A stretch of DNA of 64,000 nucleotides from CAWEHU01 sp963808965 (GCA_963808965.1 CAWEHU010000013.1:23137-87136); one strand, 5' to 3'. Positions 1 through 8,889 are shown, numbered from the stretch's first letter. Notes: generated by a model not told the origin, from the letters alone. Made by a program: numbers and translations.

Positions 1-2
1 CG

Positions 3-302
3 TTCCGGCCGTCGGCCAAGCTTTTGCAAGAGCCGGCGAGGAATCGGCGCATTCGCCTGACCGAGAAGGAAGCCGCGATCCTGAAGTTTCTTTATCGGGC
101 CGGCACCCGCCCGGTAGCCCGGCAGGTGCTGCTCAACGAGGTGTGGGGCTACAACGCGGCCGTCACCACGCACACGCTGGAGACGCACATCTATCGCCTG
201 CGCCAGAAGATCGAGCCCGATCCGTCCAATGCCCGCCTGCTCGTCACCGAGGGCGGCGGCTATCGGCTGGATCCCGAGGGCGTGCCGCCGGTTCCGGCTT
301 AG
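3..302 (+). CDS. OmpR/PhoB-type response regulator, C-terminal part (5' end outside window)
   Basis: C-terminal winged-helix DNA-binding domain of a two-component response regulator. The frame is open from base 3 and enters with FRPSAKLL, the usual linker into this domain, so the receiver domain lies upstream of the window. The TTG at 24 is internal and not a real start. The recognition-helix region THTLETHIYRLRQKIE and the terminal wing ending GGGYRL are typical of the OmpR family. It would bind DNA after phosphorylation by a partner histidine kinase that is not visible here. Its target is unknown. The next gene begins 54 bases downstream. Confidence 0.85.
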   Translation, partial: FRPSAKLLQEPARNRRIRLTEKEAAILKFLYRAGTRPVARQVLLNEVWGYNAAVTTHTLETHIYRLRQKIEPDPSNARLLVTEGGGYRLDPEGVPPVPA

Positions 303-356
303 GATCAAGTCCAAGCCGCCGGGCCGGCTTGGATTGCCGGGGATGGGAGGACTGCT

Positions 357-725
357 TTGCGCACCGGCCTGCTGCTCGCCCTCTCGGTCCGTACGGCCGG
401 CCTGCTTTTTCTCTTGTTGGTCCTCGCCTCTAGCGGCCGGGCAGCCGAGCTCAACGACTATCCGACCGAGGCGCGGGCTGACTATGTGCTCGGCTGCATG
501 AACGTGAACGGCGGGACGCGGGAGGCGCTGCAACGATGCTCGTGCTCGATCGACGTCATCGCCTCGATCCTTCCTTACAACCGCTACGAAGCGGCTGAGA
601 CGGTGTTGCAAATGCGCCAGGGCGCCGGGGGTTATCTCGGCCAGGAGTTCCGCGTACCGCAATCGAACGAGATCGTGCGCGAGCTGCGCGAGGCTCAGGC
701 GGAGGCCGAAATCCGGTGCTTCTGA
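357..725 (+). CDS. small secreted cysteine-containing protein of the xox/PQQ neighbourhood
   Basis: 122-residue protein starting at TTG 357; a GGGAGG ribosome site at 345-350 with six bases of spacing decides this start. Residues 1-30 form a signal peptide ending near GRAAEL, so the mature protein is periplasmic. It has cysteines at YVLGCM, QRCSCS and the penultimate residue (RCF), which could form disulfides or bind a cofactor. I recall similar small proteins beside PQQ-dehydrogenase genes in methylotrophs but know no function. Its stop lies four bases from the stop of the convergent CXXCW gene. Confidence 0.6.
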   Translation: MRTGLLLALSVRTAGLLFLLLVLASSGRAAELNDYPTEARADYVLGCMNVNGGTREALQRCSCSIDVIASILPYNRYEAAETVLQMRQGAGGYLGQEFRVPQSNEIVRELREAQAEAEIRCF

Positions 726-729
726 AGGG

Positions 730-1299
730 CTACTCGCTTTGGCGCGGTACGGGCTCTCGCTTCTCCAGCGGCAAATGCGCCGCTTCCCATCCGTCCGTTC
801 CGTCCGGGTACCAAGCGATGTGCGAATAGCCGAGACCCATTGCACGCTTCGCCGCGTTCCAGGACATCCAGCAATCTTTTAGGCAGTAAAAGACGATCCA
901 CCGGTCTCGGTCGTTGCCGATGGCCAATTCGAGACCGGCGCGGAGATACGCCTCCGTCACCGGTGCCAGTTCGCCATAGCCGGTGTCCGGCAGCCATATG
1001 CTGCCCGGTATGTCGTAACGCGGCCTCGGGCGCCAGATCGTGCCTGCTGGTAAGCCGGCGGGTCTCGGCGGCTGCGGCAACACATCGACGAACACGGCGA
1101 CGCCGCTCTCCCAGAGCGATTTCGCTTGATCGGTCGAGAGCACCCGCGCTCCACGCAGGGTCGGTGGGGTCGGGGCGCGGTACTCTTCAGTCCGAAAACC
1201 GGATGGCTCGGGTATCGTCGTGTCGTCACCCGCGCCGCCGAGGAGGGCCGCGGAGGCCCCCAGCGCGGCACGGCGAGTCCAGAGCTGAGGCCGGCTCAT
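730..1299 (-). CDS. PQQ-dependent catabolism-associated CXXCW-motif (rhodanese-like) protein
   Basis: 189-residue exported protein with an N-terminal signal (RRAALGASAALLGG). The C-terminal half is rhodanese-like and carries FYCLKDCWMSWNAAKRA, the signature of the family named for a CXXCW motif; here the spacing is C-x3-C-W. The family occurs beside quinoprotein alcohol dehydrogenases and PQQ genes; its reaction is unproven, and a thiol or redox role is inferred from the cysteines. Its ATG overlaps the xoxJ stop by four bases (ATGA), so it is the last gene of the xoxF-G-J transcription unit. Confidence 0.85.
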   Translation of the reverse strand: MSRPQLWTRRAALGASAALLGGAGDDTTIPEPSGFRTEEYRAPTPPTLRGARVLSTDQAKSLWESGVAVFVDVLPQPPRPAGLPAGTIWRPRPRYDIPGSIWLPDTGYGELAPVTEAYLRAGLELAIGNDRDRWIVFYCLKDCWMSWNAAKRAMGLGYSHIAWYPDGTDGWEAAHLPLEKREPVPRQSE

Positions 1300-2150
1300 G
1301 GCGCGATCAGGTTGCCCTGCTCGTCAAGCAGCGGGACGCCATAGTCCTCGAGCAGTTTGTCGATCGCCTCCTGGTTCTCCGCGATCAACCGGTTGAGCTT
1401 GCGCTTCCATTCCTGATCGCTGTGGCGCACGCCCATCGCGATGCGGAAATCCATCGGCACGTCCGCGTGCTCCCTCAGAAGCGGCGCGACGGTGATCGGG
1501 GTGCCCGCTTGCTTCGCGTAATATCCGGCGAACGGACCCCACAGGATGCCGGCGTCGATCTCTCCCGATACAACATCGTCGACCATCGCCTTCGAGGGCG
1601 AGTCGACGCGCGTGTCCACCGTCAGCGGATACGGCTTCGCTTTGGCCATCAATCCCCGTTCGACCATGACGGTCGCCGGCGGCGTGCCGGCGATGACGCC
1701 GATGCGCTTGTCTTTCAGCCGCGGATCGGCGAGCGTCGTCACGCCGTCCAGGCCGTTATCTCGCTTGAAGATGAGCGCGTAGACCGTGTGGTAGTAGGGA
1801 TTGGTCGTCTGCACGAGGTCGTAGCCCTGCGACACGCCCATCACCACGTCGCAGCGGAACGCGTTCAACGTGTTGCGCACGAAGCCGATGACCTGCGGGT
1901 AGTAGGTGTAACTGACCGGCTCGTTCAGCTTGCTCGCGAGCAGCGTGGCCAGCTTGTTCTCGAATCCTTCGCCCTGCTCGTCGGAGAATGGCATATTACG
2001 CGGGTCGGCGCAGACCCGGAAAACGTGCGGATCGACCAGTTCGACGGCTGCTCCAAGCCCCGAATTCTGAGCCTGTGCGGTGTGAACGGAACACATCGCG
2101 AGCAGAACGGCGCAGATGAGATGGGCCGAGTATCGAGGCATCGCGGTCAT
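1296..2150 (-). CDS. xoxJ: XoxJ, quinoprotein dehydrogenase-associated periplasmic binding protein
   Basis: 284-residue periplasmic protein of the solute-binding family 3 fold found with XoxF-type methanol dehydrogenases, where XoxJ is thought to bind and help activate or mature the enzyme. The start at 2150 (MTAMPRYSAH) was chosen because its ATG overlaps the xoxG stop (ATGA); 2141 is a nearby alternative. A signal peptide ends around HTAQAQ. Recognisable stretches are VCADPRNMPFSD, near the mature N terminus, and IDAGILWGPFAGYYA. It is coupled on both sides, to xoxG and to the CXXCW gene. The longer reading frame extending to 2444 is antisense to nothing conserved and overlaps xoxG. Confidence 0.9.
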   Translation of the reverse strand: MTAMPRYSAHLICAVLLAMCSVHTAQAQNSGLGAAVELVDPHVFRVCADPRNMPFSDEQGEGFENKLATLLASKLNEPVSYTYYPQVIGFVRNTLNAFRCDVVMGVSQGYDLVQTTNPYYHTVYALIFKRDNGLDGVTTLADPRLKDKRIGVIAGTPPATVMVERGLMAKAKPYPLTVDTRVDSPSKAMVDDVVSGEIDAGILWGPFAGYYAKQAGTPITVAPLLREHADVPMDFRIAMGVRHSDQEWKRKLNRLIAENQEAIDKLLEDYGVPLLDEQGNLIAP

Positions 2151-2662
2151 CCCATGCACTGGTCCTCGGCGGTCGCGAACGCCGGTGGTTTCGGCTCGTG
2201 CTGGTCCGGGCGCTGACGGCCGAGAGCCCCGTCGGAGCGGGCGCGCAGATAGACGTAGATGGCGTCGATGTAGCACATCACGTTCTTGTTCTCGCCAAGC
2301 GCGGGCATCACCAGCTGCTGCGAGGCCGATACGTCCTGTTTGCCGCCCGCGACCGTGGCCAGAAAGTCGGCGTAGCTCAGGTGCTGTAGCGAATTGACGA
2401 GCGAAGGCGCATAGGTCGATCCGAGGCCGTCCGGCCCGTGGCATTGCAGGCAGTTCGCGGCGTATCGCACGTACCCGACATAAGTGTACCAGTCGACCTT
2501 CCCATCTTTGATGTTGAAGGTCGGATTGCCGTCCTTGTCGAGGTATTTGCCATCCTGCGAGCTGACCGATTGCGGGTCGCCCGATCCATCAGCATAGGCA
2601 AGCGTAGAGAGGAGGATCAGGATGGAGCCGCAAGCGGCGGCGGCGCGGGTACAAGATTTCAT
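2147..2662 (-). CDS. xoxG: XoxG, c-type cytochrome electron acceptor of methanol dehydrogenase
   Basis: 171-residue methanol-metabolism-related c-type cytochrome. The signal peptide covers about residues 1-24 (ends LAYADG) and one haem site C71-L-Q-C74-H75 is present. Met in VMPALG is a candidate axial ligand, and an extra Cys (VMCYIDAIYVYLRAR) is typical of this four-cysteine cytochrome family. It accepts electrons from PQQH2 of XoxF in the periplasm. It lies 114 bases after xoxF, with a strong inverted repeat between them, and overlaps xoxJ by four bases. Confidence 0.92.
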   Translation of the reverse strand: MKSCTRAAAACGSILILLSTLAYADGSGDPQSVSSQDGKYLDKDGNPTFNIKDGKVDWYTYVGYVRYAANCLQCHGPDGLGSTYAPSLVNSLQHLSYADFLATVAGGKQDVSASQQLVMPALGENKNVMCYIDAIYVYLRARSDGALGRQRPDQHEPKPPAFATAEDQCMG

Positions 2663-2701
2663 CGCAGGCTTCCGAGCGGCTATGGATCACCCTTTCCCCG
2701 G

Positions 2702-2752
2702 CCCCTCCCACAAGGGGAGGGGAGGTGAAAAACCCCTCCCTTGTGGGAGGGG
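2702..2752. repeat. REP-like inverted repeat between xoxF and xoxG
   Basis: Arms 2702-2722 (CCCCTCCCACAAGGGGAGGGG) and 2733-2752 are near-perfect reverse complements with a one-base bulge and a ten-base loop. The resulting stem of about 20 bp sits in the xoxF-xoxG spacer. It could protect the xoxF mRNA end or attenuate transcription into xoxG. The CCTCCC..GGGAGG composition resembles dispersed palindromic repeats of alphaproteobacteria. Downstream T-runs are short, so it is not a classical terminator. Confidence 0.75.
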
Positions 2753-2776
2753 TTGAAGGGAGGGGTTTCTCCTTAT

Positions 2777-4612
2777 TTATTGTGGCAGAGCAAAGACGGT
2801 GAGCTGCCCGCCGAGCGCCGTGTAGTTGGAAAGCGAGGCGTAGCCGCCCACAGCGCCGAGACCCGCATGCGGGTCGGTCAACCCTGCCGCGAGACCGATA
2901 CCGGCCCAGCCTCCGACGCCCGAGAGCACGGCGATGTACTGCCGCCCGCCGTGTTCGTAGGTGGTTACGTTGCCTATGATTCCCGACGGGGTCTTGAACC
3001 TGTAGAGCTCTTTACCCGTCTTGGCGTCCACCGCCTTCAGATAGCCTTCCAGCGTGCCGTAGAACACGACGCCTCCGGCTGTCGCGAGCGCGCCCGACCA
3101 GACCGAGAACAGCTCCGGGTCCGACCAGACGATCTTGCCTTGGCGAGCATCCCAGGCGATGAAGTTGCCCATCGTGTTGCCGCCCGGAGCCGGGTACATC
3201 GAGAGCGTCGCGCCGACATAGGGCTGGCCCGCCGTGTACCGAACTCGGAACGGCTCGTAGTCCATGCACACGTGGTTGGTCGGTATGTAGAACAGCCCCG
3301 TGTCCGGCGAGAAGGCGGTCGGCTGCTGGTCCTTGGTGCCCAGCGCCGCGGGGCAGATCCCCTTGCTGTTCACGTCTTCCCCGTTGTGCTCGGTCGAGTA
3401 CTGCGCAACGACCTCTGGGCGCCCATAGTTCTGGCTGTTCTTGTCCATGTCGACTTTGGTGGCCCAGTTCACCACCGGGTCAAACTTCTCGGCGACGAGC
3501 AGCTCCCCGCTCGTGCGGTCGAGCGTGTAGGCGAAGCCGTTGCGGTCGGGATGCACCAGCAGCTTGCGGTTTTGCCCGCCGATCTGCTGATCGACCAGGA
3601 TCATCTCGTTGACGCCGTCGTAGTCCCACTGATCGTGCGGCGTCATCTGATAGACCCACTTCGCCATGCCGGTGTCGGGGTCGCGGGCGAAGATCGAGGT
3701 TGACCATCGGTTGTCGCCGGGCCGCTGTTTTGGGTTCCAGGTGGAAGGGTTGCTGGTGCCGTAGTAGATCAGATTGAGCTGCGGGTCGTACCAGTACCAG
3801 CCCCAGGTCGCGCCGCCGCCGATCTTCCACTGATCGCCTTGCCAGGTCTTGAGGCTGGAGTCCTTGCCGATCGGCTTGCCGAGCGAGGTGGTCTTCTCGG
3901 GATCGACCAGCATCTCGTTGTCCGGGCCGGTGGAGTAGGCGCGCCAGACCTGCTTTCCGTCACCCACGGCATAGGCCGCTATCCAGCCGCGCACGCCGAA
4001 CTCGCCGCCCGAATTGCCGACGTAGACCTTGTCCTTCACCACCATCGGGGCTTCGGTGCCGGTCTCGCCCTTGCCGGGATCGCCGGTCTTCACCGACCAT
4101 GCGACCTTGCCGGTCTTGGCATCCAACGCGACAAGCGTCGTGTCGGCTTGGTGCAGGAAGATCTTGCCGTCGCCATAGGCGACGCCGCGGTTCACGGTGT
4201 CGCAGCACATCACCGGGATCACGTTCGGATCCTGCTGCGGCTCGTATTTCCAGAGAATCTTGCCATCGTTGTTCAGATCGAGGGCATAGACGATGTTCGG
4301 GAACGGCGTATGCACGTACATGACGTCGCCGATGATGAGCGGTCCGCCTTCGTGGCCGCGCAGGACGCCGGTCGAGAATGTCCAAGCAACCTGGAGCTTG
4401 CCGACATTGGCGGCGGTAATTTGATTCAGCTTCGAGTAACGCTGGTTGTCGTACGTGCCCGTCGGCATCACCCAGTCTTTGGCATTGTCCTGCATCTTTA
4501 GCAGGTCCTGGGTTGGCGCTTGCGCCTGCGCCCGGGCAGCTGCCGAGACCGCCAGGGTCGCGGACAGGGCGATACCTGCCAGCAGCACCATTCGTTTCGG
4601 GATTTTCTTCAT
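2777..4612 (-). CDS. xoxF: XoxF lanthanide-dependent methanol dehydrogenase (PQQ)
   Basis: 611-residue quinoprotein methanol dehydrogenase, eight-bladed propeller, exported (signal ends near AAARAQAQ). ATG 4612 follows AGCGGAGGTCGT. It contains the vicinal disulfide pair C136-C137 that packs on PQQ, tryptophan-docking-type repeats, and the sequence D330-Y331-D332 in HDQWDYDGVNE. The second Asp replaces the Ala of calcium-type MxaF and is the accepted marker of lanthanide binding. It oxidises methanol to formaldehyde (or formate) in the periplasm, passing electrons to XoxG. It is divergent from the zinc metallohydrolase gene. No mxaF or mxaI is present in the window. Confidence 0.97.
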   Translation of the reverse strand: MKKIPKRMVLLAGIALSATLAVSAAARAQAQAPTQDLLKMQDNAKDWVMPTGTYDNQRYSKLNQITAANVGKLQVAWTFSTGVLRGHEGGPLIIGDVMYVHTPFPNIVYALDLNNDGKILWKYEPQQDPNVIPVMCCDTVNRGVAYGDGKIFLHQADTTLVALDAKTGKVAWSVKTGDPGKGETGTEAPMVVKDKVYVGNSGGEFGVRGWIAAYAVGDGKQVWRAYSTGPDNEMLVDPEKTTSLGKPIGKDSSLKTWQGDQWKIGGGATWGWYWYDPQLNLIYYGTSNPSTWNPKQRPGDNRWSTSIFARDPDTGMAKWVYQMTPHDQWDYDGVNEMILVDQQIGGQNRKLLVHPDRNGFAYTLDRTSGELLVAEKFDPVVNWATKVDMDKNSQNYGRPEVVAQYSTEHNGEDVNSKGICPAALGTKDQQPTAFSPDTGLFYIPTNHVCMDYEPFRVRYTAGQPYVGATLSMYPAPGGNTMGNFIAWDARQGKIVWSDPELFSVWSGALATAGGVVFYGTLEGYLKAVDAKTGKELYRFKTPSGIIGNVTTYEHGGRQYIAVLSGVGGWAGIGLAAGLTDPHAGLGAVGGYASLSNYTALGGQLTVFALPQ

Positions 4613-4880
4613 ACGACCTCCGCTGCCTCTGTTAATTGCAGCCCGGTCGGGAAACGTCGCATCCTGTCCACCGAACCGGCCACACCAAACCGGACGGGAA
4701 GAAGCCTTCCGACAGCGTGTCACGACGAGCGCAGGACGACCCAATTCGTCCGGGTTTCTAATCGTCCTCCTGCGACGCCTTCGGAAGCATCCGCCCTCCC
4801 TTACTGCGGGTGCCCTAGAAGTCGGAGACCGGGTAAAAGCGTACGCGGCGTTGGGTTGGTCCGCAATAGGGTTCTGCCAC
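4613..4880. promoter_or_regulatory. divergent intergenic region, xoxF / metallohydrolase
   Basis: 268-base non-coding gap between two divergent starts. It must hold the xoxF promoter and probably that of the metallohydrolase. Only the xoxF ribosome site (GGAGG, 4617-4621 on the minus strand) is clear; I see no confident -35/-10 pair or operator. Confidence 0.4.
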
Positions 4881-5835
4881 GTGATCTCAATAGGCCGCCG
4901 GTTCTTCTGTCATTGTTGCCTCGCCGGGACTTTCGCGGCTGCGGCGACCGACGGTAGGGGCGGGACCGCGCCGGCATCTTTCGCGCTTGCGGAAGTGGCG
5001 CCGGGCGCCTTCGCCCATTTCGGCCAGGTCTCACTGACCACGCCCGTCAATGCCGGGGACATCGCCAATCTCGGCGTCATCGTCGGCGAGGACGCGGTGG
5101 CGGTGGTGGACACAGGCGGCAGCGTGGCGGTGGGCGAGGCATTGATGGATGCCATCCGGGGCATCACCGCGAAGCCAGTACGCTATGTCATCAACACGCA
5201 CGAGCATCCGGATCACGTGTTCGGCAATGCAGCGTTCGCGCGCTCGGGTGTCACGTTCGTCGGCCATCGCAACTTGCCCGGCGCGCTGGCGGAGCGGGGC
5301 GACTACTATCTCCGGTCTTTTCGCGAGCAGTTGGGCGACAGCGGCCATTGAGCGGGTGCGAATCATTCCGCCTACCCTCCTCGTGGAGGACGAGACCACG
5401 CTCGATCTCGGCGGGAGGGTGCTCCGGCTCACCGCCTGGACCCCGCCTGCGCACACCGCTTGCGATCTGACGGTCCTCGACGAAGCGACGGCCACGCTGT
5501 ACGCGGGCGACTTGGTTTTCATACGGCACGTGCCCGTGGTGGATGGCGGCACCAAGGGGTGGCTGTCGGTGATTCCCCGTCTGGCACAGCTTCCCGCCAC
5601 GCGATGTGTGCCCGGGCACGGACGGCTCGTTGCGCCTTGGCCGGCGGCGCTGGACGACGAGCGGCGCTATCTCGGCGTGATAGTCGACGATGCGCGCCGA
5701 TACATCGCGGCAGGCTTGCCGATGGAAAAAGCGGTGCCGCGGATGGGATCTTCGGAGCGGACCCGCTGGCAGCTGTTCGACGACTACAACCCGCGTAATG
5801 CCACCGCGACGTTCAGCGAACTGGAGTGGGAGTGA
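4881..5835 (+). CDS. quinoprotein relay system zinc metallohydrolase (MBL fold), frameshifted
   Basis: Metallo-beta-lactamase-fold protein of the SoxH-related quinoprotein relay family. GTG 4881 opens a hydrophobic leader; then come the zinc motif THEHPDH, VYAGD-type residues in LYAGDLVF, and a late CVPGHG. The frame ends at 5351, and the conserved continuation IERVRIIPPTLLVEDE lies in the next frame. Removing one G near 5340 (AGCGGCC) gives QLGDSAIERVRIIPP, so a single inserted base splits an otherwise full-length gene. It likely acts in the periplasm with the SoxYZ-like carrier at 9177; its substrate is unknown. Confidence 0.82.
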
Positions 5836-6941
5836 GCGCGGGTTCCTTTGTCCGGCCGCGATAGAGATAAGCGTTGTCACGCCCGGCATCGCCCTCGGCC
5901 AGCGCCAGCATCCGCGCGTGCAACGATGACAGCTCGCAAGCGGGATCGGTCGCCCGGGCGTCGCCGGCGATTGCCAGCGCCTGGCACCGGCAGCCGCCGA
6001 AGTCTATATGCCGCCGCTCGCAGGAGCGACAGGGTTCCTGCATCCAGTCCGTGCCGCGGAAGGCGGCGAACGCGGGCGAATTGCACCAGATGTCGGCGAG
6101 GTGATGGTCGCGCACCGACCAGAACTCCAGCCCAGGTATCGTCTCCGCGGCGTGGCAGGGCAGCGCGCGGCCGGAGGGCGTGACGTTGAGCGAGCGACTC
6201 GCCCAGCCCCCCATGCAGGGCTTTGGACGGCGTGCGTAGTAGTCCGGCACCACGGCGTCGATAACAAGCCGCCCCTCGTACTCGGCGCGGACCCGCTCGA
6301 GGTCCTGCATGGCGCGCGTGACCTGAGCGCGAGTCGGCATTAGCGCCGCGCGGTTGAGCAGCGCCCAGCCGTAATATTGCGCGTGCGCCACCTCAACTCG
6401 CCCCGCGCCGAGCGAAAAGGCCAACGCGACCAAATCCGTCACGCGGTCGATATTGGCCCGATGCACGACCGCGTTGATCGTCAGCGCCAGGCCGGCCTCC
6501 ACCACCATGCGCGCCACCTCGAGTTTGCGCTGATGCGCGCCCTCGTACCCGGCAATGCGATCGGCCAATTCCGCCTCGGTGTCCTGGATCGAGACCTGCA
6601 CGTGATCGAGTTCCGGCCACCCGGAGCTGCCGCACGCGCTCCGCCGTGACCCCGATCCCGGAGGTGATGAGGTTGGTGTAAAGCCCCGCATCGTGCGCCG
6701 CAGCGGCGATCGCGACGATATCGCGCCGGGCGCAAGGCTCGCCGCCTGAGAGATGCACTTGCAGCACGCCGAGCTCCGCGGCTTCCCGGAAGACGCGCGC
6801 CCATTCATCGGTGGTTAGCTCGCCAGCCCGGTTTTCCAGCGCGAGCGGGTTGGAGCAATAAGGGCAGGCGAGGGGGCAGCGATGCGTCAGCTCCGCCAAT
6901 AACCCGAGCGGGAACTGAACTGATGGGGGTTGCGCGTTCAT
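5813..6941 (-). CDS. pqqE: PqqE, radical SAM PQQ synthesis enzyme, frameshifted
   Basis: Radical SAM enzyme that forms the Glu-Tyr C-C crosslink in PqqA. ATG 6941 overlaps the pqqD stop (ATGA). The N-terminal part has the SAM cluster CPLACPYC and HLSGGEPCARRD; the C-terminal SPASM region (CMGGW, LPCHAAE, CRSCERRHIDFGGCRCQA) is in another frame. Deleting one A/T at 6611-6612 joins RQLRVAG to LDHVQVSIQDT, the usual PqqE sequence. One inserted base therefore explains the break. The stop overlaps the 3' end of the convergent metallohydrolase by 23 bases. Confidence 0.92.
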
Positions 6942-7231
6942 CGCTGCCACCCAATCAGACGCTTGCCGGCGAGCTCCGCCAGCAGCTCTTTGACGTCGGC
7001 CGCGATCACCGCCCGGTCCGCGGCGAAAACCGCAGCGAGCTCGTCGATGATCGCGCCGAGCGTACGCGCGCCGTCGCAGCGTTTCAGGATCTCGCTCGCG
7101 GGTCCCTCTGTCTCGATTACGCGCTCGGGTGCGAGCAGCATCCAGGCCTGACGGCGCGCGTCGAAATGCAACCGCACGCCGGGAGCGAGGCGCGGGCGTA
7201 GATCCTCGGTCACGGCGGCGGGATCGCTCAT
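6938..7231 (-). CDS. pqqD: PqqD, PqqA peptide chaperone
   Basis: 97-residue PqqD, a small RiPP-recognition-element protein that binds PqqA and presents it to PqqE. Start ATG 7231 (MSDPAAVTEDLRPRLAPGVR) overlaps the pqqC stop by four bases; upstream in-frame codons are inside pqqC. Family features are LAPGVRLHFDARRQAWMLL and LKRCDGARTLGAIIDEL. The end overlaps the pqqE start. Confidence 0.94.
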   Translation of the reverse strand: MSDPAAVTEDLRPRLAPGVRLHFDARRQAWMLLAPERVIETEGPASEILKRCDGARTLGAIIDELAAVFAADRAVIAADVKELLAELAGKRLIGWQR

Positions 7232-7965
7232 GGCTCGGGCCGGAATGCGCCGGGCGGGATCATCGCTGGGCTGATATAGGCGAAGTATAGCGCGTCGAGC
7301 TGCGTCCACAGCACGTCCAGCTTGAACGAAAGCGCATCAAGCACGGCTTGCTGCTGCTCCGGCGTGAGGGCCGTCCGTCTGACGTAGTCGAGCGCGAAAC
7401 CCGCATCCCGCGCGGCCTGCGTCGGCCGTGCTTGGAAATACGCCATCGTCTCCGGCGTGATGTAGTCGTAATGGCTGAGCATCCCGCTCAAGCGTTCAGC
7501 GAGGATTTGCGGCGAGAACAGTTCTGTGAGCGAGGAGGCGATCGCTTCCAGTAGGCTCCGTTCGCGGACGAAGTGCACATAGGCTTGCACGGCGAAGCGG
7601 GTCGCCGGAAGGATCAGTCGCGCGGACTTCACCATCGTCCGGTCCAGTCCCAGCCCATCCGTGAGCTTGAGCCAGCGTTCGACGCCGCCGCCGCCCTCCT
7701 CGTCGCCATCCTGGTCCTCGAGCCGCCGCCGCCAAACGCGGCGAACCTCCTGGTCTTCGCACCGGCCGATGAGCGCCGCGTCCTTCTGCGGGATCATCGC
7801 CTGATAGTAGTAACGATTCAGCGCCCAGGCCTGCACCTGGCCCTTGCTGCATTGTCCGCTGTGCAGCAGGCGATGGAACGGATGCAGGTTGTGATAGCGC
7901 TCGGCTCCCATCGCCCGCAGCCGCGCCTCGAGTTCCGCCGGGCTGATCGGTTGACTCAGAGACAC
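7228..7965 (-). CDS. pqqC: PqqC, pyrroloquinoline-quinone synthase
   Basis: 245 residues, full length for the cofactor-free oxidase that catalyses the last ring closure and eight-electron oxidation to PQQ. Characteristic stretches are RYHNLHPFHRLLHSG, WALNRYYYQAMIPQKDAA and SHYDYITPETMAYFQ. It overlaps pqqB by ten bases and pqqD by four, so it is translated as part of the pqqABCDE operon. Confidence 0.97.
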   Translation of the reverse strand: MSLSQPISPAELEARLRAMGAERYHNLHPFHRLLHSGQCSKGQVQAWALNRYYYQAMIPQKDAALIGRCEDQEVRRVWRRRLEDQDGDEEGGGGVERWLKLTDGLGLDRTMVKSARLILPATRFAVQAYVHFVRERSLLEAIASSLTELFSPQILAERLSGMLSHYDYITPETMAYFQARPTQAARDAGFALDYVRRTALTPEQQQAVLDALSFKLDVLWTQLDALYFAYISPAMIPPGAFRPEP

Positions 7966-8840
7966 AGCTCCATCCCGTCATAGGCGATCTCGAACCCGGC
8001 CGCCTCGGCTTGGCGCCGTTCGGGAGAGCCTTCGAGCAGCACCGGATTCGTGTTGTTGATGTGCAGAAAGATGCGTCGGGCCGGCAGGTCCGCAAGGCGC
8101 GCGAGCGAGCCCTCGGGACCGGACATCGGCACGTGGCCCATGCGCCGCCCGGTTTTGCGGCCAACCCCGGCCTCGATCATCTCCTCATTCGTGAAAACCG
8201 TCCCGTCGAACAGTATCGCGTCGGCTTGCCGTAACACGGCGAGTACCTCCGCCGTAATCACGGCGCAGGCAGGCGCGACGACGATGCTGCGGTCGTCCGC
8301 CGCGAGCTTGGCCGCGAAAGTCGGCCCCGACGCCGCCTCGGCTGCCGACCGGTCTTCGAGATAAAGGGGAATCTTTCCGGGCATCGGGAGCAAGGTCAGG
8401 CGCAGGCCGAAGCCGCAATCGACCGGCTCGGCGGAAGCGACCGGGACTCGCTCGACGACCGCAGGATCGAGCACACCGAACAAGGTGTTGGAGGCGAGCG
8501 TGTCCAGAAAGGGTCGGGGTGCGAAGATCCGGAACGGGTGATTTTCGCGAAGCACAAGGAGCCCCGCCATTCCGTCCACGTCGGCGTTCACCAGCACGAC
8601 CCCGAAGATAGGCGAGTCGCGGCCGGCTTGCCGCGGGTGCAACGCCGGATTGTCGAGCAACTGCTGACGCAAATCGGGCGAGGCGCCCACGAGCAGAAAG
8701 TTGGATCCGTCCGCCGTGACGGCGACGCTTGCCTGCGTACGGGGAAGCAGGCGCGGATCGCCGGCGCGCACCAAAGAACAAAGCCGGCAAGCGCAGTTCC
8801 ACTGAGGGAACCCGCCGCCGGCCGCCGAACCTAAAACCAA
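7956..8840 (-). CDS. pqqB: PqqB, metallo-beta-lactamase-fold PQQ synthesis protein
   Basis: 294 residues from TTG 8840 (VLGSAAGGGFPQWNC). PqqB is an iron-dependent MBL-fold enzyme that oxidises the tyrosine moiety of the PQQ precursor. The usual N terminus MLKALVLGSAAGGG is encoded in frame four codons upstream as CTG CTG AAG GCT, so the natural start may be the rare CTG at 8852 or a mutated ATG. CNCxxC-type cysteines (CACRLC), MGHVPMSG and FLHINNTNPVL are conserved. It lies directly behind pqqA. Confidence 0.95.
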   Translation of the reverse strand: MVLGSAAGGGFPQWNCACRLCSLVRAGDPRLLPRTQASVAVTADGSNFLLVGASPDLRQQLLDNPALHPRQAGRDSPIFGVVLVNADVDGMAGLLVLRENHPFRIFAPRPFLDTLASNTLFGVLDPAVVERVPVASAEPVDCGFGLRLTLLPMPGKIPLYLEDRSAAEAASGPTFAAKLAADDRSIVVAPACAVITAEVLAVLRQADAILFDGTVFTNEEMIEAGVGRKTGRRMGHVPMSGPEGSLARLADLPARRIFLHINNTNPVLLEGSPERRQAEAAGFEIAYDGMELCL

Positions 8841-8889
8841 AGCCTTCAGCAGACTGCCGCCCTCATGCAGACAGAAGGGCGGCGAAGAG

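Noticed and set aside
840..2216. 458-residue plus-strand open frame opposite xoxJ and the CXXCW gene
   Set aside because: Antisense shadow in high-GC DNA; Arg/His-rich, no motif, and both opposing genes are well supported families.
2741..3703. 320-residue plus-strand open frame opposite xoxF
   Set aside because: Lies entirely antisense to a highly conserved enzyme; sequence is Arg/Val-rich with no recognisable domain.
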